This document shows, one piece after another, positions 27,697-35,727 of a stretch of 64,000 bases of DNA (position 1 is its first letter; each line of letters opens with the position of its first letter). The notes beneath the pieces were generated by a model. That model saw only the letters and a list, made by a program, of their open reading frames with translations. It had not been told where the DNA came from and did not search any database. The DNA is from Bacteroidota bacterium (GTDB taxonomy: Bacteria; Bacteroidota; Bacteroidia; UBA8524), in the NCBI GenBank assembly GCA_006226545.1, contig SBGR01000052.1:54336-118335 (forward strand), in the 5' to 3' direction. Both the position numbers and the translations under genes were made by a program.

Positions 27697-28020
27697 TTAC
27701 TTCACGTCAAACGGCCAGTTCATGATACCACCCATCAGGTTGTATACATTGCTGAATCCGTTCTGAACCATGAATGAAGCTGCTGTATTGCTGCGGTTTC
27801 CACCGGCACAGTAAACCAAACAAGTTTTGTCTTTTGGTAATTCTGCAATCAAAGTGGTGAAAGTCGGACTCATCAAATCGATGTTACGTGCTTCGCCGAT
27901 ACGGCCAGACATATACTCCCCTGGAGTACGAACGTCGATAAGAATGTTGTTTTCGTCTTGCATAAGCTGAGCAAAGTCTTCAGCGTAAACGTGGTTAACT
28001 TGATTTTGTGTCGTATTCAT
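27697..28020 (-). CDS. Single-domain rhodanese (sulfurtransferase)
   Basis: A 107-residue rhodanese homology domain. The sulfur-accepting Cys71 sits in LVYCAGGNRSN, and the preceding strand is NILIDVRTPGEYMSGRIGEARNIDL. It moves sulfane sulfur between thiols, cyanide or protein acceptors in the cytoplasm. Its promoter carries the Crp/Fnr-type palindrome (28087-28100), and trxA follows. The regulator at 28390 is next upstream on the same strand, separated by 369 bp of repeats. Confidence 0.93.
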   Translation of the reverse strand: MNTTQNQVNHVYAEDFAQLMQDENNILIDVRTPGEYMSGRIGEARNIDLMSPTFTTLIAELPKDKTCLVYCAGGNRSNTAASFMVQNGFSNVYNLMGGIMNWPFDVK

Positions 28021-28056
28021 ATTAATTCGATTTGTATTTTGATCGTTTTGTTAATA

Positions 28057-28100
28057 CAAAGGTCATGTGCTCAAGCTAGACAATGCGTAATCTAAGTCAC
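28057..28100 (-). promoter_or_regulatory. Crp/Fnr-type operator plus -7 box ahead of the rhodanese gene
   Basis: In gene direction (minus strand) GTGACTTAGATTAC (28100-28087) deviates by one base from GTGA-N6-TCAC. After 22 nt comes GACCTTTG (28064-28057), identical to the tauE -7 box. Confidence 0.7.
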
Positions 28101-28117
28101 ATAGAGGAGTGAGCCCA

Positions 28118-28390
28118 AAAGTAGACGCTACGCGACACTTTCGGACAAAGGGAGAGTCGGAACGACGGAGAGACAGAGAATCTGAGTTAAAGTGAAATAA
28201 AAAGTGTCACCGCAAAGTAAAGACAGACCATGGCCTGTCTTAGGCACAAATGGTTTTATCAGAAGAAATTATCATAAAAGAATGGTCGTGACCAGCGTCT
28301 AAAAGCAGTAATAAACTGTGGCTGAGTGAAACAAGAACCAAGGAAATTAGGTCTAAACGTCCCTCCGTCTCTCTGTCTCTCCGTCTCTCC
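28118..28390. repeat. Composite intergenic repeat, copy 1 (28-mer, CT/GA tract, palindrome, CT tract)
   Basis: This fills most of the 369-bp gap between the rhodanese and Crp/Fnr genes. Parts: an exact 28-mer (28118-28145) whose reverse complement recurs at 57056-57083; a GA-rich tract (28151-28184); AGACAGACCATGGCCTGTCT (28221-28240), two mismatched positions short of the perfect 20-bp palindrome at 56771; and a pure CT-type tract of CCGTCTCTC units (28361-28390). No gene or credible open frame is in it. Confidence 0.8.
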
Positions 28391-29049
28391 TAAACTATCT
28401 CATCAAAATCGTCGCGCACGTAAATGGTATTGCGGCCGAGTTCAATGATCTTCCTTTTCTCTAACTGCTTCAGCAATCGGGATACGACTTCCCGGGAGGT
28501 GCCCAGTTCAGTAGCAATCTGTTGGTGGGTGATGTGGATTTCGGTAGCGCGGTGTTGTTTAAACTTCGCTAAAAGGTAATTCAATAAGCGCTCATCCATC
28601 TTCTTAAAGGCTACCGCATCGATCACGCCTAAAACTTCTTGAAAGCGACGTTGGTAAGTGAGTGATACGTAGTCTTTCCAGCTTTTATAACGGCTGGTCC
28701 ATTCTTCGTGCAAATGCACAGGCAGCATAATGACATCGGTAGGCTCATCGGCAACTGCCTTGATCTCGCTCGGCTTATGTGCGCTGCAGCAGGTAAGCGA
28801 TAGGGCACAAGAATCGCCCGGATTGAGGTAATACAAAAAGACTTCTTTGCCTTCTTCATCCACGCGTAAAATGCGGATGGCACCGGATATTACAATCGGC
28901 ACAAACCGAATAAACTGCCCACGCTCCATCAGGAGGTCGCCTTCTTCAAAATGTTTGACATGCGACTCTTCCTGCAACTCTTCCAAGATGCCGGGGTCGG
29001 AAAGGCTGGGAAGTAATTTCTTTAATTCTTCTGTTTGCAACTCTGACAT
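28390..29049 (-). CDS. Crp/Fnr family regulator with a cysteine cluster
   Basis: A 219-residue regulator: N-terminal cyclic-nucleotide-type beta roll (residues about 20-115) and C-terminal HTH (about 145-215). The recognition helix TSREVVSRLLKQLE has Arg186, Glu187 and Arg191, the R-E-x3-R pattern by which Crp reads GTGA half-sites. GTGA palindromes stand before four nearby genes. Cys81, Cys87 and Cys88 (SCALSLTCCS) lie where the effector pocket would be, and Fnr-type N-terminal cysteines are missing. A thiol or persulfide signal is therefore plausible but unproven. Start 29049 overlaps the upstream gene by 28 bp. Confidence 0.92.
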   Translation of the reverse strand: MSELQTEELKKLLPSLSDPGILEELQEESHVKHFEEGDLLMERGQFIRFVPIVISGAIRILRVDEEGKEVFLYYLNPGDSCALSLTCCSAHKPSEIKAVADEPTDVIMLPVHLHEEWTSRYKSWKDYVSLTYQRRFQEVLGVIDAVAFKKMDERLLNYLLAKFKQHRATEIHITHQQIATELGTSREVVSRLLKQLEKRKIIELGRNTIYVRDDFDEIV

Positions 29050-29549
29050 GGTGGGAGGTATAGGAGGATGGTGACTAACTTTTTATCTTTAAAATAGGCT
29101 CTGTAGCTGATACCGGTTTTCGCATCGGTAAACAGGGTATAGGCATTTTCTTTCACGCCTTTTTTACGTTCAGCCACAACTTTGCTTGAACGTAGAGAAC
29201 GGAATTTACGACGAAACTTTTTTTCGCTCATTCCGCTAGTTAAGGCTTTGCCATTAATCTTCACCACATTGCCGCTGGAGCGCATGTCTACCTGAAAGAG
29301 GATGGAACTATCCCCGTGAATGAGGTAACCTACGCCGTGGTTGTAAATGAGCGATGATACATGCGAACGCAAGAGCATGGCCAAACTATCCGGAATTAGC
29401 AATTGATTGGCGCTGTCAATTTTACTCACAAACACCTTGGTTTCAGGAGTATTGTGATGCCAGTTTAAGCTATCATTTACTTGGATGGTTTGTGCTTGAG
29501 TGAACAAGGAACCGGCCACTAATGCCATGAACAACACGAATCGCTTCAT
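29022..29549 (-). CDS. Hypothetical secreted protein
   Basis: A 175-residue protein with a signal peptide (MKRFVLFMALVAGSLFTQAQ). The mature part is basic in the middle (KKFRRKFRSLRSSK) and ends in PPCQSCKQKN, a CxxC that could be redox-active or metal-binding. No family is recognised. Overlap of 28 bp with the downstream Crp/Fnr gene suggests they share a transcript. Confidence 0.68.
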   Translation of the reverse strand: MKRFVLFMALVAGSLFTQAQTIQVNDSLNWHHNTPETKVFVSKIDSANQLLIPDSLAMLLRSHVSSLIYNHGVGYLIHGDSSILFQVDMRSSGNVVKINGKALTSGMSEKKFRRKFRSLRSSKVVAERKKGVKENAYTLFTDAKTGISYRAYFKDKKLVTILLYLPPCQSCKQKN

Positions 29550-29560
29550 GGCCCAAAAAT

Positions 29561-29586
29561 AAGAAAAGCCGGACGAGTGTCCGGCT
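29561..29586 (-). terminator. Intrinsic terminator of the OmpA-like lipoprotein gene
   Basis: On the minus strand: perfect 8-bp stem AGCCGGAC/GTCCGGCT, ACTC loop, T-rich tail TTTCTTATTTTT. Confidence 0.88.
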
Positions 29587-29633
29587 ATTCAACCTAAAAC
29601 TTATGGAGAAAGCTAAATTTTTCAGTGAACGAA

Positions 29634-30641
29634 TCAATTCTGATTCAATAACTGGAATACCTCATCCAGTTTTGGAGTGATGATAATCTCTGTTCTTCTG
29701 TTTTTAGCTCTGGCTGCTTTTGTCTTGGCGTCTTCAATCGGGTAATGTTCACCGCGACCGGAGGCAATCAATATTTTCGGATCTACTTTTCCGTCTACCG
29801 TTAAGATTCGAACAATGGAAGTAGCGCGCAATACGCTCAAATCCCAGTTGTCTTTGATCTGTCCGCTTTGCATTGGCACATCATCGGTATGGCCTTCCAC
29901 CATGATGTTGATGTCTTTGATGTCTTGCAAAGATTTCGCTAACTCAAGTAAGGCTTCTTTTCCTTTTTTGTCTACTACGATACTTGCCGAAGCAAAAAGC
30001 AATTGTTCTTCGAGCGATACGTAAACCTTGCCGTTTTTAATCTCTACGCTCAAGCCTTTGTCTTTGAAGCCCAATAAGGCATTAGACAATTTGGCTTTGA
30101 GGCTCTTTACAGCAGAGTCTTTGGCATTTAAAATATTCTGAAGTTCGTAGACGCGTGCCTGCTCTTTTTGCAAGTCGGCCTTCATGCCTTCCAACTCAGA
30201 TTTCAATCGCATATTGCTGTTTTCTTGGTCGTTGAGGCGTGCTTCTTTCGCAGCTAAGTCGCGCTCCTTAGCCATCAGCTTCGCTTCCAATTCTTTAAGC
30301 GATTCAGAAAGACGTTGCTCAGCCAATTGGTTATTGCGAATCAGCTTTTCATACGAGTCTTTCAACTCACCGTAAAGCTTCTTATTGGTTTCAAATAGGG
30401 TATGGGTTTCAATGGAATCAGCAACCAGTCGGCTAACATGCTCCGTTAACGCAATCTTCTCTGTTTTGAGTTTCTCTTGCTCTTCTTTGCTGGTCTTCAA
30501 CTGCTCATTGCAGTCTTTGTTGTTCTTTTCTAATTCTTTGTAGGCTGTCTCTAAATCTTGGTACTTACGCTGCGGAACGCAGGAAGCCAAAACGGTAACG
30601 GCCAGAAGTACAGAAGCGATTTTCCTAATCATAGTTTTCAC
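29634..30641 (-). CDS. OmpA-family lipoprotein with long coiled coil
   Basis: A 335-residue lipoprotein. The signal ends in TVLASC (Cys21). Residues about 25-190 form a continuous charged coiled coil. Residues about 215-325 are an OmpA/MotB peptidoglycan-binding domain (VEGHTDDVPMQSGQIKDNWDLSVLRATSIV and KNRRTEIIITP). It is thus anchored to the outer membrane and grips peptidoglycan. Such coiled-coil OmpA lipoproteins may act as envelope spacers or as parts of motility or secretion machinery. The specific role is unknown. Confidence 0.9.
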   Translation of the reverse strand: MKTMIRKIASVLLAVTVLASCVPQRKYQDLETAYKELEKNNKDCNEQLKTSKEEQEKLKTEKIALTEHVSRLVADSIETHTLFETNKKLYGELKDSYEKLIRNNQLAEQRLSESLKELEAKLMAKERDLAAKEARLNDQENSNMRLKSELEGMKADLQKEQARVYELQNILNAKDSAVKSLKAKLSNALLGFKDKGLSVEIKNGKVYVSLEEQLLFASASIVVDKKGKEALLELAKSLQDIKDINIMVEGHTDDVPMQSGQIKDNWDLSVLRATSIVRILTVDGKVDPKILIASGRGEHYPIEDAKTKAARAKNRRTEIIITPKLDEVFQLLNQN

Positions 30642-30773
30642 TTTACATTACGAAAAAAGCAGCTTTGTTTGTTAGAAAATAGGACAGCCCTACGGCTTTT
30701 AGTCACATTTGCCTGCACTTGTTCACAACCGCTTAAGTATTCAGGTCTGCCATACAATTATTAACTTGCGCCC

Positions 30774-31736
30774 ATGATGCGGAAAGAGCAAGTCATCGCT
30801 GCGGCCCAGCGCGTTTTTCAGGTAGAGCAACAATCCTTGGCGGAGGCTTCCGCCCGTTTGGATGATCAGTTTGCAGAGGCGGTTGAAAAGGTCTTGGCCA
30901 TGAAGGGTAAACTCGTGGTTTGCGGCATGGGCAAATCCGGACATATCGGTAAAAAGATTGCGGCTACCTTAGCCAGTACCGGAACGCCGAGCTTTTTTGT
31001 TCACCCGGGTGAGGCCTTCCATGGCGACCTCGGCATGATTGGCAGCGACGATGTGGTTTTGCTCATTTCTTATTCCGGTGAGACAGACGAAGTGCTGCGC
31101 ATTATTCCTTTTCTACAGAACAACGGCAATGTGCTTATCGGGATGAGTGGCAAAGCTGAATCTACCCTCGCTAAAGAAGTGAATTATCACCTCCATATTG
31201 GCGTAAGCAAAGAAGCTTGTCCGCTTGAGTTAGCACCTACAAGTTCCACCACTGTAACCTTGGCCATGGGCGATGCTTTGGCGGTGGCCTTGATGGAGGC
31301 TCGCGAGTTTCAGCCGGAAGATTTTGCCCGTTTTCATCCGGGTGGAAGCCTTGGCAGAAGACTGCTCCACAAGGTGAGAGATTATATGGTAACCGAAGAA
31401 TTGCCTTTTATACAAGAGAATGCAGGCGGACAAGAATTGGTGCTTAAGCTTTCTGAAGGCAGATTGGGTTTGGTCATTGTTTTGGATCAAGCCGGCAAAT
31501 TGTTAGGGGTTATTAGCGATGGTGACTTACGCAGAGCGATGGAGAAAACAGACCGCATCAGCGATTTGAAAGTAATCGACTTAGTTAGCCGCAACCCTAT
31601 TCAAGTAGCGTCGAGCCTGCCAATCCACGAGGCGGAAAAACTCATGCTTGAACGGAAAGTGCTTTCTGTACTCGTTACAGAAAACGACAAGGTTCTGGGT
31701 GTTTGTCAGTTGTACAGCATTTACGGCGGACGATGA
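30774..31736 (+). CDS. kdsD: Arabinose-5-phosphate isomerase (KpsF/GutQ family)
   Basis: Interconverts ribulose-5-phosphate and arabinose-5-phosphate, the KdsA substrate. The SIS domain (residues about 35-180) contains VVCGMGKSGHIGKKIAATLASTGTPSFFVHPGEAFHGDLGMI and SYSGETDE. Two CBS domains follow (about 205-320). Length 320 is standard. The stop overlaps the rlmH start (ATGA). Third Kdo gene of the window; the three are not clustered. Confidence 0.96.
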   Translation: MMRKEQVIAAAQRVFQVEQQSLAEASARLDDQFAEAVEKVLAMKGKLVVCGMGKSGHIGKKIAATLASTGTPSFFVHPGEAFHGDLGMIGSDDVVLLISYSGETDEVLRIIPFLQNNGNVLIGMSGKAESTLAKEVNYHLHIGVSKEACPLELAPTSSTTVTLAMGDALAVALMEAREFQPEDFARFHPGGSLGRRLLHKVRDYMVTEELPFIQENAGGQELVLKLSEGRLGLVIVLDQAGKLLGVISDGDLRRAMEKTDRISDLKVIDLVSRNPIQVASSLPIHEAEKLMLERKVLSVLVTENDKVLGVCQLYSIYGGR

Positions 31737-32206
31737 AAGTAGAGTTATGGATGGTGGGCAAAACGGCAGAGGCTTACCTGGAAACGGGTATGGCCATTTA
31801 CGAAAAACGCTTACCGCATTACCTTCCTTTTCAAAAACAGGTTTTTCCGGATATTAAAAACGCCAAGAACCTGGATCAAGCTTCGCTAAAAGTGAAAGAA
31901 GGCGAGGCTTTTCTCAAGAAATTAGACAAACGCGATTTCTTGGTATTGCTGGATGAAAACGGCAAGGTTTCGAGCTCGGTACAGTTCGCAAACCAGCTGG
32001 AGAAATGGAATATCCAAGGCATCGATCGATTGGTATTTCTCATTGGTGGGGCGTATGGCTTTAGCGATGAGGTTTACGATAGAGCGAACCACAAGATGAG
32101 CCTTTCACCCATGACCTTCTCGCATCAGATGGTTCGACTCATTTTCTTAGAACAATTGTACCGCGCGTGCAGCATCAACAAAGGAGAACCCTACCACCAT
32201 GAATAA
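31733..32206 (+). CDS. rlmH: 23S rRNA (pseudouridine-1915-N3)-methyltransferase
   Basis: SPOUT methyltransferase acting on pseudouridine 1915 of helix 69 in the assembled ribosome. The 157-residue protein begins MKVELWMVGKT and has FLIGGAYGFSDEV (SAM-binding knot) and the C-terminal QLYRACSINKGEPYHHE, which is invariant. ATG 31733 forms an ATGA overlap with the kdsD stop; an upstream ATG at 31703 would lie inside kdsD. It overlaps the next gene by 8 bp. Confidence 0.97.
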   Translation: MKVELWMVGKTAEAYLETGMAIYEKRLPHYLPFQKQVFPDIKNAKNLDQASLKVKEGEAFLKKLDKRDFLVLLDENGKVSSSVQFANQLEKWNIQGIDRLVFLIGGAYGFSDEVYDRANHKMSLSPMTFSHQMVRLIFLEQLYRACSINKGEPYHHE

Positions 32207-32927
32207 GACCTTTCGCTTCAAGGAATTTGAGCTGCGACAAGAGCAAGCAGCGCATCGTTTTGGCACCGATTCCATGGTATTGGGCGCTTGGGCAGAACAG
32301 GAAGAGGCCATGAATATTCTCGACATCGGCACAGGTACGGGCGTACTTGCGCTGATGATGGCGCAGAAACACCCGGATGCCTTGGTGGATGCCGTGGAGA
32401 TGGATACGGCCTCAGCTGCAGAAGCCGAATTCAATTTTGAAGCCAGTCCTTGGGGCTATAGGCTAACTTGCTACCCACAACGCTTTCAGGATTTCTGGCA
32501 GGGCGAAACCTTGCATTACGATCTGATCATTTGCAATCCGCCCTATTTTGAACCCATCAACAAAGCCAAAGGGAATAACGAACAGCTACCTGAAGAACGC
32601 AGGGAACAAGCCCGTTTGCAGAATACCTTGAGCTTGGAAGAGCTGTTGGATGGCGTAAGCCGATTATTGGTGAAATACGGTCGCTTTTATACCGTATTAC
32701 CCTTGAATGAAGCTGAAAAACTCACCGCCTTAGCGAAGGAAAAAGGCCTTTACCTTACTGAAAGACTCAATTTAAGGCACGATGCGAATAGTCCTGATTT
32801 TAGGCAATGCCTCTGCTTCAGCAAGCTGGAATCTGAATTGAAAGAAAACACCCTAACGATTTACGAAACCGACCAAAGCTGGACACCCGAATACAAAGCC
32901 TTAACGGCAGCATTTCACCTGAAGTAG
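32199..32927 (+). CDS. trmN6: tRNA1(Val) (adenine-37-N6)-methyltransferase (TrmN6/YfiC)
   Basis: A 242-residue class I methyltransferase. Motif I is DIGTGTGVL (residues 42-50). The N6-adenine catalytic motif is NPPYF (113-117). The N-terminal FRFKEFELRQEQAAHRFGTDSMVLGAW is typical of TrmN6/YfiC. It methylates A37 of tRNA1(Val). It is the third gene of the kdsD-rlmH-trmN6 run with 8-bp overlap to rlmH. Confidence 0.92.
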   Translation: MNKTFRFKEFELRQEQAAHRFGTDSMVLGAWAEQEEAMNILDIGTGTGVLALMMAQKHPDALVDAVEMDTASAAEAEFNFEASPWGYRLTCYPQRFQDFWQGETLHYDLIICNPPYFEPINKAKGNNEQLPEERREQARLQNTLSLEELLDGVSRLLVKYGRFYTVLPLNEAEKLTALAKEKGLYLTERLNLRHDANSPDFRQCLCFSKLESELKENTLTIYETDQSWTPEYKALTAAFHLK

Positions 32928-32933
32928 AAAGGG

Positions 32934-33066
32934 TTGAATGTTTACTGTTAACTGTATTTGGTATCTATTGAGTCTGAATACATTGAAACGTGTTTCCGTT
33001 GATTTTTACATTCAACATTCAACAGTTAACAAATGCAATTAAACAGTCCTACAATCCAACAGTCCT
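32934..33066. repeat. Intergenic micro-repeats related to those at 27600-27690
   Basis: GTTGAATGTTTACTGT at 32934 recurs at about 27650. Reverse complements of TTGTAGGACTGTTTAA-type words occur here (33030-33066) and in direct form at 27600-27630. AACATTCAACAGTTAAC is a partial inverse of the first word. The spacer is non-coding. Confidence 0.55.
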
Positions 33067-33068
33067 AC

Positions 33069-33686
33069 TTAAAACAACCCATTCACTTCCGCATCAATCT
33101 TGCTGATCACCAAACCCAAATCTTCCGGGTTATTGTTGATGTCCAAATCGTCGATGTTGAGAATAAGCAGTTTGCCTTTGTTGTAGGTTGAGATCCAAGC
33201 TTCGTAACGCTCATTTAGGCGCTTGAGGTAATCCAAACGAATGGAGTCTTCGTATTCTCTGCCTCGTTGTTGAATATGGTTTACCAAAGTAGGAATGCTT
33301 GCTCGGAGGTAAATCAACAAGTCGGGTGCTTGAATAAAGGAGTTCAAGGAATTGAACAGTCGCGTATAGTTATCGAAATCGCGCGTGCTCATCAAACCCA
33401 TGGCATGCAGGTTAGGGGCGAAGATATAGGCATCCTCGTAGATGGTTCTATCCTGAATAATGGTTTTACCGCTATTGCGAATCTGCATGATGGTATTGAA
33501 GCGGTTGTTCAGAAAGTAAATCTGAAGGTTAAACGACCAACGCTGCATATCCTCGTAAAAATCGTTGATATACGGATTGTCTTCTACGTCTTCGAAATGT
33601 GGTTCCCAGCCGTAGTGTTTGGCAATCAAAGTGGTCAACGTGGTTTTCCCGGCTCCTATGTTTCCTGCAATAGCGATGTGATGCAT
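33069..33686 (-). CDS. Deoxynucleoside kinase
   Basis: Phosphorylates deoxynucleosides for the salvage pathway. The 205-residue protein starts with HHIAIAGNIGAGKTTL (P-loop, residues 8-16). The ERS/DRx-type motif appears as IIQDRTIYEDAYIF. The LID region QQRGREYEDSI and the arginine-rich RASIPTLVNHIQQRGRE match the dNK/dGK/dCK family. Substrate preference cannot be told by eye. It stands alone between repeats. Confidence 0.93.
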   Translation of the reverse strand: MHHIAIAGNIGAGKTTLTTLIAKHYGWEPHFEDVEDNPYINDFYEDMQRWSFNLQIYFLNNRFNTIMQIRNSGKTIIQDRTIYEDAYIFAPNLHAMGLMSTRDFDNYTRLFNSLNSFIQAPDLLIYLRASIPTLVNHIQQRGREYEDSIRLDYLKRLNERYEAWISTYNKGKLLILNIDDLDINNNPEDLGLVISKIDAEVNGLF

Positions 33687-33765
33687 AGCGTCAAAAATAA
33701 TTTGAGGAAAACGAATAAACGAAACTTTAGGGACTTGATAATCCTAAATTTTCGTTTAAGTCCAA

Positions 33766-34743
33766 TTAATGTCTTTCCGGATAACGTGTATTCTGAATCG
33801 GAATTCGGTTGTTTTTAAAGAAGGGATGTGGGTTTTCAGGGTCGAGTAAATAGAGTTGAGCGAAGTAAAAGAGCCCGTCTAAATAACATTTGGAGGTTTT
33901 ATCTTTTTTCTGAATTTCACTATCGGATAGATAGAACCAAACAATTTTACCCGGATTGAAGCCGGCGTATTTCCATTCCGGATTTATCAATAATCCCCAA
34001 TGGTCCACATGCGATTCTCTTCCGTTTAAATGTCCGCTTACCCGAATCCCTTTGTATTTCTGCTGATTCGGTATCTCTTGCCAAACGGTTTTATAGCCTC
34101 CTTGTCCGTTGTCTACGTCTTTCATTTCCGTTACGCGTTCCTCCACCACTGAATCGGGCATGGGTAGACCGTTTTCCAAATGCGCTTGCAGACTTTTATC
34201 CGTTCGCACGGCTGTTTCGAGCGACTTTTGCAGGCTATCGAAGCTCATGAGCGCGTAGGTATACAAGTCGGTTTCGCGGAGCTCTCTGTTTTCCCGTAAG
34301 AAATCACTATAGCGCATCATGCCGCGTAAAAGTGAAGCTGCGGGTTGCTCACAATGTTTTAAGGCATCTTCTTTTTTTACCCTTCCAATCTCTTGGGTAT
34401 CGCCTAAAAAGACATTGGGATGAAACAGCTCTAGGTAAGCATCCCTAGAGCGGAAATACAAAACTTCAATAGGGAAATAGAGTGTGTCTTTCGCTACCGG
34501 ATCGTAAGCGGGAAGAACCAATTGCAGCTTCACCTCTGGTGTGGAATAAGTGCTGTTATCCGTTTTATAAAGTTTGAGTTTCCCCGAATGCAAACCTTGC
34601 AAACAAGAAGTCTCTAATTTCTTCCAAGCCATCAAGCTGGAATGAATCGCTAAATCAGAGGTAAGGTAGGTTTTAAAACTGTCTTGAGCCTGTGTGCTAT
34701 AGCCTAGAGCCAAACATAGCAAAAGCGAAAAGAGTGTCCGCAT
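33766..34743 (-). CDS. Hypothetical secreted protein
   Basis: A 325-residue protein with a signal peptide (MRTLFSLLLCLALGYSTQAQ). The mature part is mixed alpha/beta with two isolated cysteines (SCLQG, HCEQP) and a strand-rich C-terminus (YKGIRVSGHLNGRESHVDHWG). No C-terminal type IX sorting domain and no known family are seen. It is divergent from nothing and is preceded by the terminator of the glucosaminidase gene. Confidence 0.7.
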   Translation of the reverse strand: MRTLFSLLLCLALGYSTQAQDSFKTYLTSDLAIHSSLMAWKKLETSCLQGLHSGKLKLYKTDNSTYSTPEVKLQLVLPAYDPVAKDTLYFPIEVLYFRSRDAYLELFHPNVFLGDTQEIGRVKKEDALKHCEQPAASLLRGMMRYSDFLRENRELRETDLYTYALMSFDSLQKSLETAVRTDKSLQAHLENGLPMPDSVVEERVTEMKDVDNGQGGYKTVWQEIPNQQKYKGIRVSGHLNGRESHVDHWGLLINPEWKYAGFNPGKIVWFYLSDSEIQKKDKTSKCYLDGLFYFAQLYLLDPENPHPFFKNNRIPIQNTRYPERH

Positions 34744-34757
34744 GCTCCGAAGGTAGC

Positions 34758-34785
34758 AAAAAAAAAAGCCCGACTAAGTCGGGCT
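34758..34785 (-). terminator. Intrinsic terminator of the glucosaminidase gene
   Basis: On the minus strand: perfect 8-bp stem AGCCCGAC/GTCGGGCT with loop TTA and a run of about ten T. Confidence 0.93.
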
Positions 34786-34802
34786 TGGAGGGTTGAATAA
34801 GT

Positions 34803-35465
34803 TTAATCGACCATCTTTCGAATTTCCTCCGCATAATTTGGTGCGGTGGCGTAGACCCTCGAAAGAAAGTCTATGTATTTGCTTCTTGCTTTAAAAGAAA
34901 AGTCCTGCCACATTTTATAGTCGGCAACGGCATCTGTCCAGTGGGCATAAACCGCGTAAGTCGGACGTTTTAGGTACTTGCGCAATTCCTTTTGCGTTCC
35001 GTAAATAATGCTGTCCTTACCTTGAAGGTAAATACCAATCGCGGTAGTTGGACGAACAGAAGGAAAACGCATTCCAAAAAGGTTATTGGTCTTCTTCGAA
35101 CTACCGGCAGTCAATAAAGCTGATTCCAATTGTCCTTGTGCCAATACTACTTTAGGGTAGGCTATTCCTTGATTCACGATTTCAGAGTACAATGTTTCTG
35201 CAGATAATTCCGGTAATTCCTCCGCTGTGCTCATCGCAATGGCGTTGGTATTCGGTAGAATCTGCAATTCATCCTGACGGCTGTCGGCACTTGCTAATAG
35301 AAACATAGCAGAGGCTCCCATACCGAAGGAGAATAAAAAGAGAAAAATGGAACGGTATTTCGCGTACCACTTTTTGAGGTCTACTTCAACCCGTCTCTTG
35401 TAGTAGAAATCCCACAGCTGCTGTGAGTTCACTGTTGAGGCGCTGATGTTTTTCATGACAGTCAT
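34803..35465 (-). CDS. Glucosaminidase-domain (GH73-type) membrane protein
   Basis: A 220-residue protein with a single membrane anchor (residues about 40-62, YRSIFLFLFSFGMGASAMFLL). The C-terminal half is a peptidoglycan N-acetylglucosaminidase domain: YPKVVLAQGQLESALLTAGSSKKTNNLFGM with the catalytic Glu, and the typical YAVYAHWTDAVADYKMWQDF. It probably trims peptidoglycan in the periplasm. Met4 is an alternative start. A terminator follows. Confidence 0.88.
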   Translation of the reverse strand: MTVMKNISASTVNSQQLWDFYYKRRVEVDLKKWYAKYRSIFLFLFSFGMGASAMFLLASADSRQDELQILPNTNAIAMSTAEELPELSAETLYSEIVNQGIAYPKVVLAQGQLESALLTAGSSKKTNNLFGMRFPSVRPTTAIGIYLQGKDSIIYGTQKELRKYLKRPTYAVYAHWTDAVADYKMWQDFSFKARSKYIDFLSRVYATAPNYAEEIRKMVD

Positions 35466-35727
35466 TTTGAAGTCGTCCCCCTTTATCCAAACCCCATGCC
35501 AAATAACCTTAAGTTAACACTGTAAGTCTTGTGGATAAAGTGGTTTCGCTCGAAACGCTCTCTAATTCTAGGTTTAAGAGATATGGATTATTTTTTAGAC
35601 ATTGTGGAAAAGGTAAAATACTTACACTATTGAGCAAAAGGAGGGCTGTCCTGGTTCAAGTCAATTTGGGACGCTATTTTCAATCCTGTTCCCGATTTTG
35701 TACACGAGATTTGCTTAGCTTCGAGTC

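Noticed and set aside
29634..30641. OmpA-like lipoprotein considered as a MotB stator or flagellar protein
   Set aside because: It has a lipobox rather than a membrane helix with the MotB Asp, and no flagellar genes are present.
33267..33818. 183-codon frame antisense to the deoxynucleoside kinase
   Set aside because: The kinase has a clear P-loop; the antisense frame only extends into the spacer.
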